Source: Corylus avellana
Taxonomy: Eukaryota > Streptophyta > Magnoliopsida > Fagales > Betulaceae
DNA length: 64,000 nt
Direction of reading: 5' to 3'
NCBI RefSeq assembly: GCF_901000735.1
Contig: NC_081542.1
Span: forward strand, 14,857,577 to 14,921,576
Below are positions 54,335 to 64,000 of the stretch, one piece after another. The notes beneath the pieces were generated by a model that saw nothing but the letters and a program-made list of their open reading frames with translations, did no database searches and was not told the DNA's origin. The stretch's first letter is position 1. Each line of letters begins with the position of its first letter. The translations under genes and the position numbers were made by a program.

Positions 54335-56460
54335 TTTTGCTACTAGTGCCTGTTGAACGTTGCAAAGCTGGAGCTGTTGATGGTTTGTTTAATCACGGTG
54401 GGTGTTGGTGTAGGGGGCCTTGGCATGGACCTGTGATGTTCTTGGAAAGGAGTAGTGGGTTGGGGGGTGAGCGTGGGTGGGGGACATTATTATACTCATT
54501 ATAAATTTCTGTAAATGCTTTTCGTTACAGCTTGCTGTGCCCTTTTCTCTAGTATATTAGGAAGGTAAAATTCAGGAGTAGCGAATTTTTGTGTACCACC
54601 TTAAGGGCAAATATATTGTGATTTACCTATATAATTACCCTTTCGGAGAAGAAAATTAATAGGAATGCCCATTTTTAACATCATTGGTGATGCCTGATAA
54701 TCAAGTGAGTGTTTCAGTCACAAAAACCCTGCACTTTCTAGTTTTTACCAACTTGACCCATTAAAAATGTTTTATGTTATTTGTCTTGTTTTACTGGGTT
54801 AATATGACAATATGCTTGCTTGTCAATCTATAATTTGGATCATAAAATTGTTCAAAATCCTTATCGGAATTATAATAAGTTCGGTTCTTTCTCAGTATTT
54901 ACAGCCGTTAATCATGACAATTATCAAGGCAAATTCATCACATCAGATGAAAAAATATATTTGAAGAATGAAAAGATGTAAGATTTTATTAATAAGGATT
55001 GGACAAATGTTGCTACTATTATACACGTGTAAAGAGAGCGCAAGTCTGGAGAGGGGCCAAAATCTCGTCATCAATGAGTTAATCACTATTTACAAATCAA
55101 CCAAAAATAAAAGAGACAAAGTAGGCTGAAGTGAATAAAGAAAGTCAAATTTTCCCCTGCTGCTGTCAATAATCCACTAGCAAACCATACTTCCATGGCC
55201 ACTGCGTTTTAATTACTTAACCTGCATCCACATGCAATTATGTTAGTATTAATAAGACTTTTAACTCTAAATTACATAAACACATAATCCCCAATATAAG
55301 CATATTTCGGAAAATAATATCTAATAACTCTTTTTTAACTATAAATTGCGTACTACATAGAACAAATTCGTTATTCCTTTTTATTTTTGCTTTTCTTTTT
55401 CGTCTTCTCAGCATATAACTATAATTTTATATTACTTATGTTATTAATTTGATGGAGAATTAGACAGCCGTCTTGAATTACAAGTAGCCCAAAGCTTGGT
55501 ATTAAAATAAAATAAAATAAAACATTTAAAACTTGGGTTTTAAAATTAAATTGATGCAGAGCACAAGAAGCAATAGCTATAATTTTCTGAATATTTATGT
55601 ATCAGAGTTACAAGTAAATACCAACATAAAAGAAAAAGTGGTAGAGGGGCATTTTGAACACGCTCTTGGGGTCTCCTATTCAAACCATCAACCCATAACT
55701 CTTTATAACTTGCTAACACGTGTTAGCATGTGGTTAGAGCCACGCTAGTTACTAAAAAAAATTAAGACCCTCTAACCACATGTTGACACGTGTTTTAAAA
55801 AAATTATTGGTCTAGCATTTTTCTATATATTAATACTAAAAAAGAAAAACTATAAATGCAATTTAAACCCGTAATAAGTAACTCTCTTGACACTAATCAA
55901 TTGGGAGGAAATAAGTATTTCATAGACATATGAATTGAAGTTTCATGTCTTCATCAAGTTTAATTAGGGGGTGAAAAGAGTAACTTCACCTGTTACTGTT
56001 AGATCCAAATGTACTAGCTGATGGCATGGTATTACACTGCCTCCAGCCCTTCTGAACAAAGAAACTTGAGCTGTTCTGGTATGAATGCGAATCAATGATT
56101 TGCATATTTACAAATATAGACACTGCCAATTAAGAAAATAAAATGAGTTAGAAATGAATGAAGAATAGCAGTAAAAGCAAATCTTTCACAACAGAGCACC
56201 ACAAACCTCTAAAGGAAAACACTTGATGAATGCAGTTCTGAAAGCTGCATGGTTGTTATTACTGTAATTACTTTCTTGTATATAATTTTGGCTGACTTGT
56301 TCCTGCTTGTATCTATCAACAACAAAGAGAACATTGTTCCCACCTACAATAATATAAACTACAGAAGACCACCTGCAAATATGCATAAAACACAAAGTCA
56401 GAACAAAAACAGAGAATTAGAAACAACAGGTTGATGGAAAAGAAAGGATTGATGTAAAAG
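54335..56460. other. Cullin downstream spacer
   Basis: The 3' UTR probably covers the first few hundred bases. The remainder is AT-rich; the only structured piece is the inverted repeat at 55715-55794. Confidence 0.5.
55715..55794. repeat. Inverted repeat with 25-bp arms
   Basis: Left arm AACACGTGTTAGCATGTGG to 55739 and right arm CTCTAACCACATGTTGACAC to 55794 pair with few mismatches around a loop of about 30 bases. ACACGTGT appears in both arms. It may be a terminus of a small element. Confidence 0.6.
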
Positions 56461-56469
56461 AAGTTGCCT

Positions 56470-56570
56470 ACATGAGACTGCCATTTCTTTTATGCTCTAT
56501 ACTCTGAGTGTCGGTGCTGGTAAACCAAGTCAAGCACATTCGGGCAGCACCCCATGCTTCAAGTTGTCTC
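56470..56570 (-). other. Exon-like open stretch, unknown
   Basis: On the minus strand the frame QLEAWGAARMCLTWFTSTDT continues to SIEHKRNGSLM and a TAG, with an AG just before the CAACTTG start. Composition looks like coding sequence but I know no family, and I found no in-phase partner exon. Confidence 0.25.
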
Positions 56571-56713
56571 CAACCAAATTAAAAATCAAATTGAGAGGAC
56601 AGAAAAACTACAACTTCCTTAGATGAAAATCGAGGCCAATTGAAGTTTCGGTATTAAAATTCAAAAACCCCAACTATTATATCTTCAACCACAATCCTGA
56701 AGGATCATATATC

Positions 56714-57689
56714 TAGGGCTGTTAAGTGAACGAAGCGTCTTGCGAGCAAGCTCGGGCTCGGCTTGTGCTCGACTCGAATATTAAATGAAGCACTTCATGA
56801 ACACAAATTTTAGCTCGAATATTAAACGAAGCAAGCTCGGCTCGACTCGATTAAGCTCGTGAACAGCTCGTATAAGCTCGAGTGTGTGTGTATATATATA
56901 TATATATACACTAAGTAATACATAATTAATTATAAACTCATAATTATTAAAACCTTAAAATTGCATTTATATTTAAGCGTTAGAGAATGAAAAATTCTAC
57001 ACCCTTCGTGATCAAAGAGAGAGAGAGAGCAATCATTAAAAAGACCTCGATTCAATTAGAGCATATCCAAACGAAAGGAAGAAGAATCAAGTAGAAACTA
57101 TTGAGGGAGATTGCGAAAGGCATAAACTATTGAAGAATCAAACAGACCCAAACACTATCACTACCTGTCTGGTGAGTGAGAGTGAGAGAGTGGGAAATGA
57201 GAGTTTAGGTGGAAGATCCGTTGTGACTGGTGAGGGGGATTGAGAGAGAAACGTTAAAAAAATATTTTTTTGTAGGGGGCGTTGTCCCAATGCAGTTTGA
57301 ATGCAACATGTTAACTTGTCTCACATTATTAAGAAAACATTAATTTTCAAGTTTGCTTATCTATAAAATGATGCATATCCTCTCTCTTTGAAACCAAATG
57401 CCTTGCTGTATTGACTCAGGCTCCATACTCGACTAATCAGGCTAAGCAAATACTCATATACAAACTAACTTCTTAAGCCGTTTAAGAGTACTTAAAGTTT
57501 TTTTTTAAAAAAAAATTAAAACAAAAACATTAAATATAAGAGCCAACTCGCGAGCTGGCTCGGCTCGACTTATTATTAGCTCGAGCTCGATTTTTTTTTG
57601 CTCGCCCTTAAGCTCGAGTCGAGTAAAATTTAAACAAGCCAAGCCTGAACAAGGGAAGCTCGCTCAAGCTCGGCTCGTTTACACCCCTA
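56714..57689. mobile_element. Non-autonomous hAT-type element, 976 bp
   Basis: The left end is TAGGGCTGTTAAGTGAACG and the right end, reverse complemented, TAGGGGTGTAAACGAGCCG, typical hAT termini. The 8-bp target duplication CATATATC is present on both sides (56706-56713 and 57690-57697) without mismatch. The interior has many GCTCGAGCTCG-type subterminal repeats and no transposase frame, so it would need a transposase from elsewhere. Confidence 0.92.
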
Positions 57690-58028
57690 CATATATCCAC
57701 TTGCATCAAAAATCGCAGAATCACTTTGGCAAAACCTTAACTGATTCACACTTCCTCAACTTGTCCCTTGTCCAATTCAGAAAGCAGATACAGCACCTTA
57801 AATGGTTCATTTCAAGATGCCATTACTCATCTTGCATCACAAAAATGTATAGAGTGCACTAACTTTGCAAGTTGGTGATGACTAGTCTCTTAAGAACTAT
57901 CATGCAGTGTGGCAGAGAGATCCAGGTCAGCCTCTTTTTCTTTGTTCCTTAAAGGCATACACAGGATACACCAACCAAAATTAATTTCTTCTCAGGGTTG
58001 AATTGTCTCCATAACCACTTTTGATTCT

Positions 58029-58225
58029 TTAACGGCTAATGGCCTCCATCGCAAGCCGTACCAAACGTAGACATCCCTCAACATCTTGGAAGTTAAAATC
58101 AAGAGCCCTATTACTGGAAGAGATACTCTCCCCACATTTGGTCTCACCTAAGCTTACATTATTAACAGCTGCAAAAGCAATTCGTGATTTCCTTGAGGAT
58201 TCCATTGCAAAATTTACATCCTGTG
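58029..58225 (-). other. Terminal exon of an unrecognised gene, possibly orphaned
   Basis: After an acceptor TATGCAG near 58225 the frame reads AQDVNFAMESSRKSRIAFAA, then VNNVSLGETKC, then SNRALDFNFQDVEGCLRLVR, then LAMEAISR and a TAA at about 58029. Composition and the neat acceptor resemble a real last exon. No upstream exon could be found before the F-box segment begins at 58892, so the 5' part may be lost or have been displaced by the duplication. No family was recognised. Confidence 0.4.
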
Positions 58226-58891
58226 CCTGCATATCATCAAGTTTGATTATGCTCATATACAAATAGAGTATAATATGGAAAAGAAGCTCAGTAAGACATT
58301 AAAAAAAAAAAAGGCGATTCTCCCCTCGTAACCTCTTTCCTCTTCAATTAAAAAAAAAAAAAAAAAAAATTTGGCTGACTCAATTTGGCAGCCGAAAATC
58401 TCTACTCCATGAAATAATTGTGTAGCATTATTCTAGTTCTATAATAGCTTGCTGACAATTACTCTCCTTGATTTTTGTTAGAGGTTTGCTGTTGCAAATG
58501 TTAAAGATAATTTATACACTTGTAATTTTCATTACATGTTAAGCAAAAATTAGATTGAAATATATTGGACTTAATTTTTTTTTTTTTTTTTTATAAGTTA
58601 ATAACACATAAATATGATAATTTTTTTCGAAGAATTGATGTGACCTCAATCATTCACATGTCAAAAGGTTGTAAATATAGTACTACTCAATTAAATTTGA
58701 GAAATGTTTGGTTTTATTATTCTTCTATTTCTTGTCAATTTTCGTAAAAAAAAAATGTACAAATTTAATAGTATATTAAAAAAAAAAAACAAAAAACAAA
58801 AAAAAAAAGTAAAAAAATAAAACCAATCACATCTCATTATATTATCCTGAATTTGAATGTTATAGAAATGTAGCAACAAAACAATTGTGAG

Positions 58892-60364
58892 TCAAACTCT
58901 AGAGACAGAGTTCATGAACATGAACCTTGTACAGCATATTGATGATGTTGAATATAGACGCAATTTTGTTAAAGGTTTCTTGTACTTTGTTAACTCATCA
59001 CTAATAAAATCTAATGACATTGGTGTTGTATACAAAATGACCATCGCTTGCAATTTTTGTGCATTCTTGAGCAAATGTTTGATTAGTTCTATTTCTTTCA
59101 CTACATCGTAAAGCTCCAGAGTTAACTTTTTTCAGTTGATAAGTAAACATGAGATTTTGAGATTCCCAATCTTCCATCTTCAATGAATATTGCTGCCCTC
59201 TCGAACTCATCCCCGTTGAAATTGAAATTGGAATTGATTTGAGTGAGTTCAAAGATCCATGCACAATTTACAAAAATAGTCTTAAAAAAGCAGGCTACTT
59301 ACACTAGCAAAGCATATAGTGAGATGCTTTAACTTAGTTGTTCCTCTAAGAAGGGAACACAATAATAGGTTGGTGAACACTGAAGTTGCTTCCACAGTTA
59401 AACACTCAACAAAAATGAACAATTTGTAGCCTTTTTCACATTGTGGAGAATCTTATCCAAGTTATCCTTATTGGCAGCAGCTTGATTAACCCCGCTATGT
59501 GAAAGAGCAATTGTGGCATCCAGCAGATGTGGCGAATCCCGATCCACAAGAAATCCACTAAAGTGAAATTTTCTGAGATTTGGAGCTGAGATTTTCAGTG
59601 ATCTTTTACCATCAGCTGCAGAGGGTTTGGCATGCCAGAGAATATTGAGGTCGTGGAGTTTTTCTAGCTGCTGAATGTCAATGTCGCAGAGGTGATTGTC
59701 AAAAGTTGTAATTGACAAAATATGAAGGCTCGAGCTGCTGAAATTCATGCTCTTTATCCCGCTTACTTCGTCAAGCCCCAACACCTTGAGGATGAAAACA
59801 ATGCTCCAATATTGTTGCTGTCGTTTTCGATTTTAACGCGGGTAATCTTAACAAGCTCTGTAGCAAAATATGGAGGTGGGGGTAGTTTGAGAATTCCATT
59901 CCCGGCATCCACCTCAAGGCAAAACTTTGGCTTGCCTGGTGGGGGTGGATGAATTTAAGGCGAATTTGTGCAACACCACCCGAGGCTACTGCACGCTGCA
60001 ACCACGTCTCCACCGACCGGTATTCGTCGTCTTTGTCGAAAGACCAATGGAGCTGAAACTGCTGCGTCGTCACACCATGCAAGCAGCGGAGAGCCATGAA
60101 TTTATCCACAAAGCTCTTGAATTTGTTGCCCGCGTCGATGTTACTCAAACGCAGATTTGGGGTTGATATGCATATTTCGCGGCATCTTTTTGATACCATG
60201 CTTAGCCTCGCAAGGTCCCTCAACCCGGCGCTTTGGAGATAAAGAATGTGATGAACAATTTCTTCTGGAAGGTCGGTGAATCCAACGGCATCATCACCGT
60301 CATCAGAATTCTGCTTGTTGATCATTATAATTGGCTGTTCCATGGATACTGGATGTATAATCAA
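58892..60364 (-). pseudogene. F-box/LRR/FBD-like gene B, broken
   Basis: Paralogue of gene A. The F-box (VGFTDLPEEIVHHILYLQ, DLARLSMVSKRCREIC) is intact from 60364 and the frame runs to about residue 150, through SVETWLQRAVASGGVAQIRL. Compared with A a block coding PHCVVRCNSLRFLGV is deleted and the frame is then shifted, ending at 59771. The LRR part resumes in another frame (59784-59398: VSGIKSMNFSSSSLHILSIT, LKISAPNLRKFHFSGF) and the FBD exon (KEIELIKHLLKNAQKLQAMV) is at 58892-59101. So both paralogues are disabled, but by different lesions. Confidence 0.78.
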
Positions 60365-60420
60365 TCAAGAGAAGAAGAAAGTGGCTTAGGGATTATTAAT
60401 AGGGTCACCACAGAGACCAA

Positions 60421-60496
60421 AACCGTCTAGGACTTGAACACTCACGTACTGGGATTGGTTTCAAGTCACCCATTAGATAACTACTATCTCTAATGG

Positions 60497-60535
<39 letters not shown>

Positions 60536-60804
60536 AAAAATGATAAAGGCACAATCTAAATTCAACTTTAGCCCAACTTTTCACTTAAGTTTTTTTTTTA
60601 AAAAAAACTGCATGTGGACGAGAGAGAGCCTTAAACTAAAGAGAGAGAAAAAAAATTAGTTTAGAAGTTGAGCTAAAGTTAGATTTAAGTTGTAGTTGTA
60701 TCACACCTCGAAAGCCATTAGAGATAATAATATAATGGGTGACTTAAAACCAATCTAGTAGTGTTTTATTCTCCCTAATGAGAGTGTTCAAGTCCTAGAC
60801 GGTT
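60421..60804. repeat. Inverted duplication of the gene B upstream flank around a MITE
   Basis: 60421-60499 (ACCGTCTAGGACTTGAACAC to TCTCTAATGGCTT) recurs inverted at 60712-60804. The right arm is longer and, in the extra part, matches copy A's flank (GGAGAATAAAACAC), so it preserves the older sequence and the left arm suffered a deletion. Between the arms lie an (AT)n run and a small MITE. Confidence 0.8.
60541..60703. mobile_element. MITE of the GATAAAGGCACAA family, first copy
   Basis: Left end TGATAAAGGCACAATCTAAA and right end, reverse complemented, TGATACAACTACAACTTAAA form terminal inverted repeats that continue with CTTTAGC(C/T)CAACTT. It has a short poly-T/poly-A core. There is no matching element in copy A. 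A related left-end sequence is at about 61648. Confidence 0.7.
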
Positions 60805-60840
60805 TTATATTAGTTTATTTAAATTTCTTCCCTATTTTAT

Positions 60841-61195
60841 ATGAGAAATGATAAAGACACAAATTTTTGGCACAACTTTAGCTCAACTTTTTCCTTATGT
60901 AGTTAGTTTTTTAAAAAACAAAATAAAAATAAATAAATAAATAAATAAATCTTAAGCAATAACGTCCTATATATGTGGTCCTTTTTTTTGTTTGGTATTT
61001 TTTTTTAAAAAAAAAAAATTGTCTTTTTCTTCATAATAATGACAATTTTTATGAAGAAAAACCATTTAAAAAAAAAAAAATACATAGGATGTTATTGCTT
61101 CAAAAAAAAAAAAAAATTATTTTTTGTTTTGTTTTCAAAAAAAAATAATAATAAGAAAAAAGTTTGGCCAAAATTGTGCCTTTATCGTGCCTCAT
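60841..61195. mobile_element. MITE of the same family, second copy, with target duplication
   Basis: Ends ATGAGAAATGATAAAGACAC and (reverse complement) ATGAGGCACGATAAAGGCAC are inverted repeats. TTTTAT flanks both sides. Copy A has a single uninterrupted CTCTTTTATATACCCTA at about 43243, the empty site. The interior is A/T-homopolymer rich. Confidence 0.82.
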
Positions 61196-62519
61196 TTTAT
61201 ATATACCCTAAAAAGTTGGATTTTTCTAAACAAATCCTTTTTGGCCGTAGTATTTGTTATAGGATCTTTTCCAAAAAGTTGAAAAATAAGATCTTAAGGA
61301 AAACTGCAATCCTTATAAAAAAATAAAATAAAATAAAATTTAAATGATATAGAAAAAAAAAATAGATAATCGGATATATGGTGTCATTTAAAATTCATTA
61401 GCTATTGGATAAAGTCGATTTTGATTAGCCATTTTGCATAAAAATATACATAAACCACACTGAATGTATGCTCTAAAGAGCATTCCGAGAGGAGCCAAAT
61501 TGTACTTTTATCTAAAATAGCTAATCATGAGCCATTTCATTTTTTTTTTTTAATTTCTCTCACCTATTTTCTCTTTTTCCCAAAATTTTCTCCTGTTATT
61601 TCTCTTCCACATCTTTATTTTTCCAAAATTTTCTCCTACTATTTATGGAAAATAATAAAGGCACAATTTAAGCCCAACTTTGCCCAACTTTTTTCTTAAG
61701 TTTAAAAAAAAATAAAAAAATAAAAAAACTATTTGTGGAGGAGAGAGAGACTCTTTTTTCCCAAAAGTTGAAAAATACAATCCTTATAAAAAAATAAAAA
61801 ATAAAAAATATTTAAATGATATAGATAAAAATATAGTTAATTAGACGTAGGAGACACTTAAAAATTCATTAGCTAAACTAGATAAAGTGAATTTTGATGA
61901 GTTATTTTACATAAAAATTTGGCTCTTTCATTGAAAATGCTCTAAGACATGGATTTTTTTTTTAGTAACATGTGTTTTTTACCTTTTTTAATAATATCAA
62001 TAATAAGTTATGTGTTTTTTACGTACTTTAAAAATACATCTCACTTTATTAAATTGGTTGTATGAATTCTGTAGCTCTATTGTACTAGATTTCCAAGGTA
62101 AATTGAAGAGGGTTCTTTGTCTTGTATTTTTGTTATTGTAGTTTCTGCCAACAATTTGAAAGAGTGTATGTTAAAAGCTCGTTTGTGTGTGCAAATTTTT
62201 TGTATTGTTTTTTATTGTAATCAAAATTGTGAATACCATAAAAATTATTATTTTAAATTATATTTGGATGCATGGTTTAAAGAATATAAAAAAAAAAAAA
62301 TTAGAAAAGATGTTTGGAAAGGTAATTAATTTGAATATACTTGAAAAAAAATAAAATAAACAATATCTAAATTTTAAAAACCAAAAACTGAAAAAACAAA
62401 AAACAAAAAACAAAAAATTGAGGTTGTTCGAAAACCACCCCTAAGGGGTGGTAGAGGGTGGCTCTACCCCAAGTGTCTAGTGGTGGCCAAGCCACCCCCA
62501 AGCACTGTTAGGGGTGGCC

Positions 62520-63045
62520 CAGTGATGTAAGACGATATTTACCTATATTTTTAGTAAAAACAAAAATATAAAAAATAATATTACTTGATCAAAATTTTAC
62601 CCGTTCTCAAAAAATAGAAGTACAAAAGGGAAAAATTGTTATAATTCCCATTGATTATCAATTTTATATTAAGATTTAATTTATTTTACTATTTCATTTC
62701 CTTAATAGTGTTAGATTTGCTTTAATTATTTTCATTTCCTTATTAGGATTAGGTTTACTATTGCTACTAGGATTAGGTTTACTATTATTACTAGGATTAG
62801 GTTTACTTTTTTTACAAGTATTTCTCTTCTATAAATAGGCTAGCTTACTATGTAAAACTGAAATCAATTGAATTATTATCAAATTAGAGACTTTTCTCTC
62901 AAATATTATGCGGAGTTTTATTTTTCTTTTAACCTGCGATCTTGTTTTATTTTCTGGGTAGAAGACAAAGATGTTTCTCCTTGCAGAATCAAAGATAGTA
63001 CTGCTCTTTAATTACTTACCTTAGTCTTCTGCTACGTTACTTGGC
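62520..63045. mobile_element. Insertion specific to duplicate B, LTR-like
   Basis: Copy A is continuous here (GGTGGCCAAGCCATCCCATT) while copy B has about half a kilobase extra. It contains a TATAAATAGG box near 62833, three tandem phrases of TAGGATTAGGTTTACTATT type (62750-62815) and an AT-rich promoter-like region, as in a small LTR. Exact ends and a target duplication are not resolved. Confidence 0.5.
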
Positions 63046-63780
63046 CACCCCCATTAAAGAGACAAGAGTGGCCGGCCAACCCCGAAAACCGCTTGGGGGT
63101 GGCCGAGCCAACCCCTAGGGGGTAGATAGGCAACCTCCGGTCCGAAACTAATGCGGGTGGTCGAGCCACCCTCAAGCGTTGTTAGGACACCCCCCAAAAA
63201 AATGCACTCAGCTAGGCCACCCCCTTGTTTTTTGTTTTTTATTTTTTTTCTTTTTAAACTATACTTTTTAGTTTTTTGGTTATTACTTTTTAATATTTTT
63301 TAATTTTTAATATTACACATCACCACATGTCAGCTTTTTACTGGGTTGACTTGAACTTCTATCAAATTTTTTTACAGAATTTGGACAAGAGTACTATCTT
63401 CGTCTTTAAATATAGACGAAGTACCATCTTAAACCTCATGGAGTAATAGGTGTTTAACCAAAAAAAAAATCGAAACCCTATTATAATGGTGGTTGTGGTG
63501 TTTTACAAAGTTTTGTAGAGTGTTGTGTGTGGGTTGTGTGTTACACGTGAGTTTTGTATGGAGGTTAATTTGAGTGTATTGTTTGATTGATCTTTTGATC
63601 GCAAATCGATTGATCTAACCAACCATATAGAGGTTCTATAGAACATTTGATCGTAGTCCAGTCAATTCCCATAAAATAAATACCGAAGAATTTGTGGGGA
63701 TGGTTTCGCAATTCCCATAAAATAATTTTGGGGCTCTCAAACCACTTTCGCAACCTTGGGGTGTGATTTAGGCACGCTTA

Positions 63781-64000
63781 ATGTCACGGGAGATGCAGAA
63801 GAGGTTAAGGCAGATTTGCAAGGAAGAGAAGATGAGCTGGCCGGAGGAGAAACAATACAGTTAGATGAAGTTAGATTCTATTAAGTAGTTAATTCTGTTT
63901 CAATAAACACTACGTGTGTATAAGTGGCAGTTATTTTAGTTAGTTGTAATCAACTTTGTAGCTGAATTGCTTTAGTTGCTAAGCCCAGGGATGAGTAGCT
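63781..64000. other. Window end without recognised content
   Basis: Purine-rich then T-rich sequence with a short LTR-like look (CAATAAACACTACGTGTGTA); nothing firm. Confidence 0.4.

Larger units (their letters stand above)
58892..63780. repeat. Segmental duplicate B (F-box region)
   Basis: Counterpart of 41143-45175. It is longer because of a MITE pair and an inverted duplication at 60421-61195 and an insertion at about 62520-63045. The spacers between (61200-62100 and 63240-63480) are AT-rich and carry no gene. Confidence 0.8.

Overview
This is a piece of a nuclear plant genome, almost certainly a eudicot and probably a woody rosid. The evidence is intron-rich genes with GT-AG borders, AT-rich spacers, LINE, LTR, hAT and MITE remnants, and gene products that are plant-specific or closest to plant families. 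The species cannot be named from sequence alone.

Layout from left to right. 1-6211: the 3' half of an LPA1/Rep27-like (DUF3493) plastid protein gene on the plus strand, with a decayed LTR retrotransposon in its fourth visible intron; that element contains an antisense LINE fragment and a dead piece of a papain-like protease. 6474-14816: two near-identical copies of a RALF peptide gene region, separated by a 100-N assembly gap, which look like overlapping contig ends rather than a true tandem duplication. 14777-16914 (minus): a heat shock factor binding protein gene with an AT-AC intron of the U12 class. 18516-24512 (minus): the ER mannosyltransferase ALG3 in 13 exons. 25679-26260 (plus): an intronless TSPO gene behind a cluster of ACGTG boxes. 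28030-28990: tandem repeats. 29332-30699 (minus): a single-exon GT34 xyloglucan xylosyltransferase. 32094-34900 (minus): a four-exon AlkB-type dioxygenase. 34985-35760: a long-armed foldback element. 36600-37328: a solo LTR with a 5-bp target duplication. 37930-40648 (minus): a broken five-unit acidic repeat protein locus containing an almost perfect 101-bp palindrome. 41143-45175 and 58892-63780: two paralogous segments, each with a disabled F-box/LRR gene, and each differing by later transposon insertions. 46402-54334 (plus): a cullin-1-like gene with a U12 GT-AG intron, a GC-AG intron and one small exon that has lost its splice acceptor. 56714-57689: a complete hAT-type element with an 8-bp target duplication.

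The intact genes are ordinary housekeeping or stress genes with no common pathway. Gene order is informative: RALF next to HSBP, ALG3 next to TSPO, and AlkB next to XXT with CUL1 nearby match neighbour pairs that I recall from Arabidopsis (At4g15800/15802, At2g47760/47770, At4g02485/02500/02570). I found no unknown multi-gene system. The most interesting observations are the two minor-spliceosome introns, the splice-site loss in the cullin gene, the palindrome in the acidic repeat array, the likely false RALF duplication, and the transposon insertions dated by comparing the two F-box segments.
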